From NCBI GenBank assembly GCA_030737875.1, contig CM060909.1, forward strand, positions 29,099,659 through 29,163,658: 64,000 nt of DNA. Direction: 5' to 3'. This document shows positions 46,741 through 57,422 of the stretch, in pieces; position 1 is the first letter of the stretch, and every line of letters starts with the position of its first letter. This DNA comes from Allium sativum. Its lineage: Eukaryota > Streptophyta > Magnoliopsida > Asparagales > Amaryllidaceae. Under the pieces are notes generated by a model. That model ran no database searches. It had not been told where the DNA came from and saw only the letters and a program-made list of their open reading frames with translations. Made by a program: the position numbers and the translations under genes.

Positions 46741-48913
46741 AGGATTATACATTGAATTCGGGAAAGTAATAATTACTTTCCGTTTTTAATCAAGGTTTAC
46801 TTATTTATCAATAAATTAGTGGTTTAGTTATTTAGATAAATTAAGGAATAAAAGTTATATTTTGAAGTTAGATATTTAGGAAGAAGGGATTATAACGTTA
46901 TAGTTATAATCAACATTTTAAAATAAAGAAGTGGATTCATAAATAGAATCTGAGTTACGTAAGGAAGTTGGTTAAAAGATTAAAAGGGTGAACTTTGTCT
47001 ATTTCAAGGTTAGAAATGTTGTGCAGTTAAGGTCTGAGAGGTAATTATACCCCAACTTGATTGGCTTCAGTTTTAACTAAGAAATGGTTAAGGTTCGATA
47101 GTGAAGGTCTATTAAGTGGATTTAGTTAATGAGTGTAATGGTTTAAATTGGCTTAGTGATGTTTTATTTAAACATCTGTTTAAATCAAATGAATAATTTT
47201 GGAAACATTTTCCAAATATAACCAGAGATATTTTCTAATCATAGAAAATGAAATGTTGATGAGAAAGAATACTGGAATGATAGTGGTATGTGAAACAGAG
47301 ATGGAAATGTTTTCCAATGATTGATGACGTATATTTCCTAAATTTAGAAAATAAGAAATGTTGAGTATATAGAAATGGGAAATGAATAAATAAATGATTA
47401 ATTTAATTAAAAGAGATAAGTGTTCATTGATGATTGATCGATCGAATTTCTATTCGGAAATAAGATCGTTGGTTGTACACCTATTTTTCTTTGATAGTTA
47501 AATCGCCGACTATCGAAGTTTTTGACCATTTTTCCGTCATCAAATACGGAGAGACCAGGATCAGATTCATTATCTAAAAACCACTCTGTATGGATGTTAG
47601 CGGCGCGATCGAATATGATGAAAATAATTAAAGACGGAGTTATGCAAGGGCTATCCTGTTTACAGAATAGTGCGTTCGATTTGTCCAGTCCCAGGACAAC
47701 GTAAATGGACGAATGTCTGACAAAGTATATCAAACGGATCACGTAAGTTGATCTTTTCAAACGTACTTACGTTTGGTGGCGGAGGAATTCGTTTCTCTTA
47801 GCTTTATACCCGTGGTATTTTTGAGGAAATCAATTTGTGATTTGGCGGGTATGACGATGTAGCATTCAAAGCGAATGGTGGTCAGATGTCTCAAAGACAC
47901 GTTATGACCTCAAGCCTCATCAACCGGGAAATGACAGAAATCGGGCAGGCAACATGGCTAAGTGGGTCGCTCCCATTAGGGTGTATATCACCTATCTAGA
48001 GAAAATCCATTTCATTCTTTTATCTATTATCAATGTTGTCCCTTTTCGGGAAACGGTGGGTAGCTCCCAACCGTTGGTGACATACATTCGATACACTCAA
48101 GCGAAATGAGTGGTCGGTCATGTGTGGGCCGGGTTGCAAGACATTCTTGTTGAACCCAGTGTATTCGCCTCTAGAGATACACTATCGGCAGGTGGTCCCA
48201 TACCTTGTCATAGTTGGAATCCAATCTCCAATAAGCGCCCGCGGTTTTGTTTGTATACTATATATATGGAACGTGAGATGCAAGAATTCTGCTAGATTGT
48301 TATTTACTTATGATTAGACATTATTATAATATCAGAGAAGTATTGATTTCCAAAACCGTTTTGGGTTATCGTAAGGTAAAAACCGTCCGTGTTATGTGTG
48401 GATCGGTCTTACGATTACCTTTTCTTTTGAAAAGGATTTTGAAAAGTTAAACCAAATGATTTGAGTTTACTCACACCAGTCTCATGACTGACCCAGAGTT
48501 TATTTTGTTTTGTTTTCCCTAAACTCTTGGGTGCCCAAACTTGTACAGGCAGTCAAGTAGTTCAGGTCTTTACATATATACTTGGAGGAGCTTGAAGCAG
48601 GAGGCTTCAGGATTATATAGCTATTGTTATTTCCGTTGTGCGTAAGTGTTGTAGTCTGATAATGTTATTATATATATATATATTGTTTTATTGCAAAGTT
48701 ATGTTATATATTATATTTTATTCGTTCCGCTGTGAGATTCATGTTACTCTGATGTGTTGTGTGTTCTTCTTCTTCTATTCTAATTTTCTATCTTATCTAT
48801 TCTCACCCTCTAACTTCTTCCTATTAATGATCAGGTATTTCCGATGTCTGAATAGTCAACATGGTAGTTTGTGTTGATTTTCGGAGTCGAAAATTCCAGT
48901 TCGTTACATTATC

Positions 48914-50487
48914 TTTGAGCTTTGTGGTATAGTATCCATCAAATTGGCCACATCTAAGAACTACAAGTATAACTTGCCATAGTAGTGTGATAACCATAGT
49001 ATTGTAAAGTAAACTATGCTTTACATCGATCATATGTAGAACATATTTTGATATTTGGATATTATATATATATATATATATTAATGATTTGGTTAATAAC
49101 TCATGACTGGTCATGATACGCTTTAATTTGAATTAAATATTATTATTTTATTGAATTATTTTAATTAAAAAAATTCAATAATTTCTGAAATGCCTATATA
49201 TTTCATTCTGGGTTGTACCTTCTGTTTTCCAATTGCAAATATACGGGACTGGCTTTGCATCCATTGTATTCAAATACTGGATGTAATGAACGGTTGTTTA
49301 CATTTCATTCTATGTACTGTTTATATTCCGATACTTATATATTTTATTCATGCCTATATACAACTACATCCATATATAATAATATAAGCGCTTGTACTAA
49401 AATTTATTCATATTATACCTTCTTCTGCCTATGCAGTGCTTTCATTTGCTGTAATTTCGTACATGAAAGTAAAAGTCATGCAATTGCTTTAGCAAAATAC
49501 CATTACTTCGTTCTATTATTTGGTTACTAAAAATGCTTTCTACTTGTCTAGAAAAATCTATTTTTTGACCAGATTTTGCAGTTATTTCTATTTGTTTCGA
49601 GTCGAGTTTCCTTGAATGAAAATCAATAAAAATATATCGTGTTCTTAAGTCCTTATTTACATGGATCAATGGTTCGGACTTTCTTCTGAAGTCTTCATCT
49701 AGCTAATAACCGAGCATGTTCGATCTTATTCATTGGCTTACAACATTTAAGCTCGGCTAAGCATATCTAGCTAGACTGTAGGAGAGATCGCACCTTGTAA
49801 TTATATCACATACTGAGTCCTATCTTTGGGAGATGGCACTACATATTCTAGAATTCGAAAATCAATTCAAATTTAACCTATGTAAAATTTTAATAACACG
49901 GTCTCACCTAATCCTGATCTTAGACCAGAGTAGTCCAGTGGTACCTAATTTTGAGATTTTGATTTCAACTTCATCTACTTGCAGGAGTTAATCAAAATAT
50001 TCACTGAATATCCTTGTTTATCCTTAACCAAGCATATCTTACTAGTTTAAAAGCAGGGTCATATATTGAAGCCACTGCTCTTAATTATACAACAAATAAT
50101 ATAAATGGCTTCGAACCGCTTCTTGCTTCGCCCGTTTTTATTCTTTTTCTTTATTTTGTTTGGGATGTAATATATTTAGCCCGTTCTCTCTTTTCTAGTT
50201 TATAAATATTGCACCCAGCTTGCATTATAAATCAATAACTTTGACTCTTCTGTCAGTAAAACAATTTAGTTTCACTTTGTTATTTTGGTACCAGAGCACA
50301 TTTGCCTAAAGGTATTGGTCCAACCCATTTTTTCACTGTTGGATCCAGTTCTCACAAATCAGTGAGGATAATTTTATTGGGATCTGGGAAAATCATGTGA
50401 AATAACAATTTATTAGTCTTCAGATTTGTGCAGATTTGCAGATTAATGTATTGAGTAGGTATTAAATTATCTCTTAACTTCTTTCAG
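48914..50487. other. Intron spacer of the CACTA gene, no recognised feature
   Basis: AT-rich sequence with an (AT)n run near 49065-49080. It ends in a pyrimidine tract and a CAG acceptor (CTTCTTTCAG at 50478-50487) leading into the third TNPA-type exon. Confidence 0.5.
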
Positions 50488-51438
50488 GCACGAAGTGAGA
50501 AATATACTGCCATTAGGCAAAAACAATTGCCACATACGACTAGACGCAGAGGAATGGCCATATTCACCGATGATATGGTTAGTTAATTAATTGTAGCATT
50601 ATTTACCTAATTATTTAATTACTTATTCATTTATTAAATGTCTAAATGTTGAAAAAGCAAAGTCAGGATTCATTGCCGGTAACTAGAGTTGATGTTTGGG
50701 TTAAATCCCGCACTAAAAAGAATGGCGAACCAGTAAACACGGATGTTGTGAGTATTATTGTAAGAATATTTGTTTTTTTTAGCAACTAAACATTGCTTTA
50801 ATTCTATCATCGTATATAGCCTATATGTTTTTAATTTATGTAGGAGAAGATTAAAACAATTGATAATTCAAGACAATCCGACTCGGCAAATAATATTAGG
50901 GAAGATGCAATTGTTCAAGTATTGGGGCATGATAAACCGGGACGCCTAAGAGCACTAGGAAGGGGCTGCACCCAAACCAAGCTAGCTTTGTCACAATGTA
51001 GAGATAAGCAGATAACTCATAGTCATAATTTTTTTTTAGAAATGGAGAGTATAGTCCACATGCTAATGAACAAGCTGGAAAATCTACATCAGAAGGTTAA
51101 CGTATTGCGTGATTGATTTTTCATGAATTTCTTTAAATTTCAAAATTTAAGCCATAAACTATTAAAACCGCTTTTTTTTCTTTGACAAGTTAAAGAATGT
51201 TCGAAAGAAGGGAGCACACCAGAAATGGTTGAAATCGCTTCTATTGTTGATTAACATCAGTTGTAGTTTACTTTTAATCCAATAATCAATATATTTTTTA
51301 TTTGACAGGGTAAAGAATGTTCAAGAAAGGAAAGCACAATTGAAATGGTAAAAAAACTCTTATATTATTGATATAACATTAATCGTAATTTAGTTCCCGA
51401 ACCAATAATTAATATAATTTTTGGTTGAATAATTGTAG

Positions 51439-52525
51439 GGCAATTATTACATGTGTGAGTTAATGAATTGGGATGGAACCCAAGAAATTGTTGCTAAAGG
51501 AAGAGTAGTGTCCGCTGATCCTAATGAGGTTGTTAATGATATTTGCATTGGACCAAATGCTATGAAAGTTGATATTGAGCATGTAAAGAAGGAAGATGCT
51601 TATTTATGGAGGCCTACACCAAGTTTGTCGCTATTTAGGGAAGCTAAGAATAAGTTAGTAGTATGGCCTGTTAATTATGTTGTTTCATGACAAAACTTGG
51701 AGGAATACATCACGGTAAATTTCATTATTTTATGATAACTATTTGCAATTGTATACAGATCTTTTCCCATTTAATTTGTTGTTGTTTTTAGAGTAAAACT
51801 AGTAGCACAACCAAAAAATGCAAGCTTTATGATTGGAATAAGGGTGAAGTGTTAGTTGTCGAAGGAAAACTGTGTTTTAGTGATTTAGAAATGATGGTAA
51901 ATGGTATTCCGCTTGGTCTGTTAGCCTTTGTGGTTCTGGTAGACTATGCCAACAAAGGAGTTGCTTTCTTATGGCGACCTACAACCGATATGTCATGCAT
52001 TAAAGACGTCGTTGGTAGGAAAATAACATGGCCGAAATCAAAAGTGGTAGTTGAAAAAACAAATGTTGTGAACCTGACTTCAACAAGTGTTCTGACAACT
52101 CCTCAGGTAATATAGTTTCATACAATCGTTGGTAAATTTCATACAACCATTGTACCAACTATAGTTTCTTTGGCAGACATGATTTCTCATATAATATAGT
52201 TACACAAAAATACGATAATTCATGCATTTTTGCTTACCCAACAGACGATTGGAAATCTAGTAGCAAATAGTAAATGCAAGTTGCTTGATGTGGGTGAAAC
52301 GGGACGAACAGTGGTTGAAGGAACCATTATGTCAACCGATCCAACAACGATGGTTCACTTTGTTCCATTGGGAAAAGATGCTGTAAAAGTTTGGATAAAA
52401 TTTGTGAGAGTCAATGATGCATTGTTAAGGAGACCTACATCGGAACATGCATATATGGAAGGAAGATGCATTTGGTACGACTGTAGCATGGCCAGCCGCA
52501 TATGTCATTGGGGAATCAAGTTCAG
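51439..52525 (+). repeat. Three-fold duplicated exon unit encoding a DUF8039-like domain
   Basis: Exons at 51439-51714, 51792-52106 and 52245-52525 encode related segments: AKGRVVSADPNEVV ... DAYLWRPT ... VVWP; VEGKLCFSDLEMMVNGIPLG ... AFLWRPT ... ITWP; and VEGTIMSTDPTTMV ... PLGKDAVKVWIKF ... DALLRRPT. One domain per exon and similar intron placement suggest exon duplication. The third copy has LW changed to LR and loses the WP end, probably through a frame change. Confidence 0.75.
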
Positions 52526-52588
52526 GTAAGTCAATACTGTCAACCCAGTTAATAATTATAGATTTTTCATTTGTTTTGGTGACTATTT

Positions 52589-52727
52589 TGCATGTCAAGT
52601 TGATTAGTAGATTGGTGAATTGGTGATTGTTTTGCATGTCGGGTTTGATTAGTGAATTGGTGACTATTTTGCATGTCGGGTTTGATTAGTGAATTAGTGA
52701 CTGTTTTGCATGTCGGGTTTGATATAT
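52589..52727. repeat. 37-bp tandem repeat just after the last TNPA-type exon
   Basis: Four units centred on TTTTGCATGTCGGGTTTGAT at 52589, 52633, 52670 and 52707; the last three are spaced exactly 37 bp and the first is more diverged. Intronic or 3' untranslated. Confidence 0.8.
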
Positions 52728-55700
52728 GAGGTTATTTCTCGTAGACGTGATCTGTTGTAGTTTAAATATAGGCAATTCTGAAAAATCTGAAAATGGATAA
52801 AGTATCGGGTGCGAAAAGAGAAAATCAGGATTTGAATAGACCCAGCCATTAAAAAGGTTGCTTTAAGACGTCATCGTTTTTCTGCCCAGTGATCAAAGCC
52901 AAGGCTATTTGGTGATAATACTTTTGATGGCTCAATGTTGAGCTTCTCTTACCACCTAAATTTTTTCTTTGGTTCATGATTTAAACTTGAACTTCAATTA
53001 TCATTAGTTTCTTTTTGCTCTAGTCATCTTGCCATACCATTGTCCTCGGCCAGTAACAAAATCATTCGCACTTCACTTGGTAAATGGTGTGTATATTACC
53101 TTTTTTAGAATATTAAATAATTTTATAATAAAATCAAATAGTTTCAAATAATTTTAATTTAGGATAGGGAAAAATCATAATTTTGTACGCGGGTTTTATT
53201 ATTGTAAAAGCAATCAAGTTCATTGTAAAAAAATATTTCTTTTTTGAAAACAGATAGGAACTATGATTAGTCATTATCACTTAATTATGGGATTTGTGTT
53301 GTTTCACACTATTGCTATGGGTGGAAAAACGTTTATGGTTACTTGCAAACTTTCTCATTTATAAGCTTTTAAGGTTATAATTCTGTCATCTCCAGCATCT
53401 TCTTGTGCAGTGGTAGGGACCTTTAAATTTTATGGCCACTCATATGGTTTTGTTTTGAATGCCTAAGTTTCTAATTTAGTCATTTGCCAATAATGAACAT
53501 TATGTTATCTGGTTATCCTAAATTGTGATCACTGATCATGCTTTGTCTAAACGAATTAGTAAAATTCACTGCTGCGTTGTGAGTCCGTTTTCAACCAAGC
53601 CGCCCACGGATGCTTCTTGAATTGGTACTTGTTTCCATGAGTTTATTCTTATTCAGCAAATATCAATTATTTTGACCAGAATAATCCTACTACTTGCTAT
53701 CTGTGATTGTCCACTAGTTTGTGCAGTGGAATTTGGGCCCTTTTTTTAGAGCCACCACCATGCATATTTACAAACTACCTGATGCACCATATTGAACAAA
53801 AGCCGTCTTAGTTATTATATCCATTTGCCTGCATAGTCTCAATATTGTTTAATTGATTCATGCCTTAGTCTTAGTTATTGTACTATCACTGCACATATGA
53901 CATTCATAAATCAGAACAAGTCGATCTGTGACCGTATTTATATTTTTATGTGGTCTTACCTTGTGACACTTTCATGCGTGCATTCGCCCGTTTTGTCATG
54001 TAAGCCAGTGATTTGTTACATATACCTTTGTGGTTAAGGGAAATTGAACTATCTGACCGGATGGTCCTCGTATTAAGACACTGGTGGATACGTGTCACGA
54101 TGGCTGAGAGGTAAAGAAGACTGTAGATACTTATTGTCTTTGGAGCTAGATTCGTGCTATTAGTCTCTCATCCGGTTCTGATAGAGTAGCAAATTGGCAT
54201 ATACATTTGTTACACCTCATTGTGGAATAGATGTGTGTCGGTTGCCACACGATGTGTTATACGTGCACACACATGACTCTACGTAGGACTTTATGTCTGT
54301 TGTAGGGTCCTTTTCCTTCATGATACAATTTTGATATTTACATATATAAGGAGATAAGAATATACTTGAGATATTTATTCAATGCATAGTGGATTCTCAG
54401 TATTTGATATGTTGTCCATCTTTTTATGTATACACACACACACATTGATCTTGGTTATTTATAAATAGAGATTGGGAGAAATTTGGTTAAAGCTTTGTCC
54501 TAGTGTTCTTTTCCCAATCGATATGTTATTTTTGGATTTGATGATGATTTTCAGATATTAGTAATTCATCCAATAGTGTTGTTTTTGTGATTTCTGATTT
54601 AATGGGATTCTAGATGGGTGATGACATCTAGGGGTATTAGTGTTGATTATTTCTTATTGATTTGAGATATCTTGTTTATAAAGTGTTACACTTATAAATC
54701 TTTGGTTAGACATAATCTGACTCATGTGTTATTTTATAAAGTTCGCATCAGTCTAAAGACATTTCAGGTATCGAGACATCATGACTAGCATTTGTTTCAT
54801 ATTAGGATAATTAAATGACATTTACAAGACCTCAATTCGTAGTACATGTTGTTGACTGGGAAGAGGCCTATGCTCGTAGTGGCAGCTGTCTATTTTGATA
54901 AGAGTGATGGTTTGGTTTTTTTAACCAAGTGTTGGCAACAGTATGTTTCTTTATCCCCAAGTTTAGCTTCAGTCAACAAAAACGAAGTGGGAGGGCCAAA
55001 AAACTGAAGTGGGAGGGCCAAAAAACTGAAGTGGGAGGGATCATTTTATCATAGATGCGTTAACTGTTTAATAGAGGGGCCATTTTTTCAAACCTGATGG
55101 TCATATTGCTTAAAGCACACAACTTCATCTGCTTGCAAGCGTTCTTCAATTTATGCATGCAAATATAACCTATTTGACCACCCGTTAGTATACATAATTT
55201 ATGCATTCTACACATTTACGTAATTCTAACTGTTACCATTATATTTGTATGTAATTTTTACCTTTGATCGTTATACATATGTGCAGGTAATTAGATTTTC
55301 AAAGTGAAGAACGACCGCATCAAAGAACCGGTGGTTATTAAGCTATGAAGAAGACTTCAACTATTATTTTGTTTGTATTAGTCAAGTATACTTGTTTGTA
55401 AGAAACTGTGGTATGTGTTCACTTATTTTGTCGAAATACTACTATTCAGATGATTATGGGTGTTATATTTGATATTGTGTGTAATGTGTTTTTTAAGTAT
55501 TTAAATATGATGATTATTGATTTTAGTTTGAAAATGATACTCATATAATTATTTGTTTTAATATTTTTAGTATATATAAGTGGTTGATGGAAATATTAGA
55601 AGCTATTAACAGTAAATAACCGCAATTAAAATGTGGTGTACATCAGTTAGTTTTAGTAGTGTTGAAAAAGTGCTACAAATGTAATTGATAAAAGATATTG
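52728..55700. other. Right part of the giant CACTA element, no recognised gene
   Basis: AT-rich and non-coding. Three near-identical 22-bp units GAAGTGGGAGGGCCAAAAAACT lie at about 54985-55040. A possible acceptor CAG at 55284-55286 and the short frame after it could be a terminal exon, but no domain supports it. Confidence 0.45.
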
Positions 55701-55715
55701 TAGCTGGAACAAAAT

Positions 55716-55847
55716 ACATATAGTAGGATTGAAAAGCCGCTACAAAAAACATATAGTAGGACTGGAAAACCGCTACAAAAAACATATAGTAGGACTGAAA
55801 AACCGCTACAAAAAACATATAGTAAGACTGAAAAACCGCTTCAAAAA
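55716..55847. repeat. 33-bp subterminal tandem repeat of the giant CACTA element
   Basis: Four units start with ACATATAGTA at 55716, 55749, 55782 and 55815 and include CCGCTACAAAA. Further CGCTAC/GTAGCG words continue to the right end (55925-56065), some as inverted pairs such as GTAGCGTTTTTACAACGCTAC. These are the likely TNPA-type binding sites. Confidence 0.85.
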
Positions 55848-56992
55848 ATTGAAAAATGATGCATCTATCACTTTGGTAGCATTTTTTGGACGCTGGCAAA
55901 AATTGTTTTTGTAGGGTTTTAGAAACGCTACAATATTTACATTTTTGGTTCCTTTTACTAAAATGCAACAAAAACTTTTAGACTTTTAATTGCATGTCGT
56001 ACAACATCGTTTATTGAAACGCTACTACAAGTTATTGTAGCGTTTTTACAACGCTACTAAAAGCATTTTCTGGTGTGGTGACACACTATAAAGTAAGAAC
56101 TTGTGAACAATTGAAGCAACTAAGTGGCCTAACAAGGTAAATGCGCACTACAAGGGGCATGCATCACATCCTAAACAAAGTCAGCTAGTGGTCAAAACAA
56201 CATACACGTGTGCAACATATAAGGAGCAACAAGGTTATAACATGCATGAAGGGTTCAATACATGTATTCATAACAGTGGGATAGTAATGCAAGTAAGTAA
56301 TCGCAAACAGCCCATGTGTTTTAAATAAATATCTCTTTTTATTTATTTAACAAGGCGCATGCTACAGGTGCTTTTTTTTTTAAACCTCAAATTTCAGTTT
56401 AAGAACCCAACTTCAAATACCAAAATATATGTATATATTACCCAACTTCCAAGATTTATATGTAACAAATTTGTCATCTAAATCACAAACAAACTCAACA
56501 TACAATAAAACATTACATGGACAGTATATGCAGGGAATAGGTTATAGCATACAACAGTCACTTAGTTATTAATAATTATTATGAAGGCAGCATAGATGGG
56601 TTTAGAATCAGTTGCAAACAAAAGTCACAGTGCATACTTCTACCTTACTTTGTATGTATTAAAGATGTTAGTCCTTTTTGGTGTTCATATATGTGGACTC
56701 GATGGTGTTTTTAATATTTTCTTCTCAAACATACATGACATAACTTAACTAGCAGGGTACCTATATGTTAAGGCAAGGCACAAAAATATACATGGACAAT
56801 AATGAAAAAGCAAGTGTCATGGCCTGCAAAACATGGCACCACCAAATATATACAGGGCACAACAACAAGTTTTCAAACCAAAAACCAAAGTGGCAGAAAG
56901 GCAACAACAACACAGCCCACAACAAACAAACTATACATAGTGAAAAGCGAAGTAACAGACATGTAATAAGTTAAATCATAAGCTATACTTAC

Positions 56993-57422
56993 CTTTGGTC
57001 AATGTCAGAACATGCGGGAGGTGACGGCGTAGCCGAGTGGAGCAATGGACAGTGCTCCATCGGAAGTGGCAAACGCTGGTGGGCTGGCTTAAAGAGGCAG
57101 TTCGATGGATTTGGCCAGACGGACGGAGACAAGCGGCTAGTGGTCGGAGACGGTATGAGTGGCCATAATTTTTACAACAAACTGCGAAGGAGGAAGGAAT
57201 CAAGACAAAGAGGAGAGGGGTGCGAATCTCGGTGGCGCGAAGATCGAAGGCTTTGTTGGCGATTAACAGCGACTACAGCAACCCAAGACGTGATAGGGAA
57301 GGCGACTATCAGAATAGGGGTGGAGTGGGAATTTGCGATGCCAACGGAGGCCGGAGATGGCGAGTGAAGGTGGAGGATAGGTTGGCACAAAGTACGATGG
57401 CAACAACCATGAATTTGAACAT
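56993..57422 (-). pseudogene. Second copy of the LTR-borne reading frame and splice donor
   Basis: Counterpart of 16369-16796 in the other LARD LTR. The start MFKFMVVAIV at 57422 and the donor AAAG/GTAAGTAT (exon edge 56993) are kept. The frame stops after about 40 codons (near 57309) and continues in another frame, so no protein of the full length could be made. Confidence 0.35.

Larger units (their letters stand above)
42583..48908 (+). mobile_element. Solo LTR of a long-LTR chromovirus-like family, 6.3 kb
   Basis: It starts TTTAACGACCCG (TG mutated to TT) and ends CAGTTCGTTACA. The 5-bp target duplication TTATC is perfect at 42578-42582 and 48909-48913. No primer site, polypurine tract pair or pol domain is present, so it looks like a solo LTR. 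Its start resembles that of the LTR at 59379 (ATGGCGCGGCAGTTCG near 42868; ATGGCGCGGTAGTTCG near 59570), and its end resembles the end of the outer LTR at 58820. It lies in an intron of the TNPA-type gene. Some of its length (about 43430-44960) may be a further insertion. Confidence 0.8.
40975..52525 (+). pseudogene. CACTA TNPA/Ptta-type gene with three DUF8039-like domains (likely damaged)
   Basis: Predicted exons, from GT/AG borders: 40975-41478, 41581-41787, 50488-50577, about 50657-50747, 50844-51095, 51439-51714, 51792-52106 and 52245-52525. Exon 1 has acidic 11-12-residue repeats (NEMPCEDNEKRE) and then GIPIGEGSVHLSSYLGPLVR ... DWRLLSDELKTILWDSIQ. Exon 2 continues DEWQKTTIFQQMGTIWRTSK, the Transposase_24 (Ptta/En/Spm) domain. 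Exon 3 has ARSEKYTAIRQKQLPHTT and exon 5 VLGHDKPGRLRALGRG, both typical of this family. The last three exons each encode one domain with the pattern GR-V-S-DP ... LWRPT ... WP. TNPA-type proteins bind subterminal repeats. In-frame stops (before the first usable codon at 40972, within exon 5 as read, near 51690) and the lack of a clear start or final exon suggest decay. The large intron 41788-50487 holds a solo LTR. Confidence 0.72.
26143..56080 (+). mobile_element. Giant CACTA (En/Spm) transposon, 29.9 kb, with nested insertions
   Basis: The left end is CACTACAAGAAAAT; the right end, reverse-complemented, is CACCACACCAGAAAAT. The 3-bp target duplication ACA lies at 26140-26142 and 56081-56083, and joining the flanks restores the sequence of the other LTR. 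About 17 kb is its own DNA; the rest is a copia element, a solo LTR and two hAT elements. A plus-strand TNPA/Ptta-type gene occupies 40975-52525, and 33-bp repeats lie near the right end. No TNPD-type transposase is recognisable in 26.2-40.9 kb, so it is probably non-autonomous. The right terminus has CACTA changed to CACCA, which may impair cleavage. Confidence 0.85.

Noticed and set aside
42020..49019. 23-bp identical phrase starting TAGTATTGTAAAGTAAACTA at 42020-42042 and 48997-49019, on either side of the solo LTR
   Set aside because: The target duplication of the solo LTR is clearly TTATC at its borders; the 23-mer is too far from the borders and is probably an older local duplication.
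26143..56080. CRISPR-like array among the many short tandem repeats
   Set aside because: The repeats are contiguous tandem units without unique spacers, and the sequence is plant nuclear DNA rich in eukaryotic transposons.
57002..57367. Plus-strand 121-codon ORF in the right LARD LTR
   Set aside because: It is antisense to the LTR transcription direction, has no recognisable domain, and is broken in the other LTR (16495-16737).
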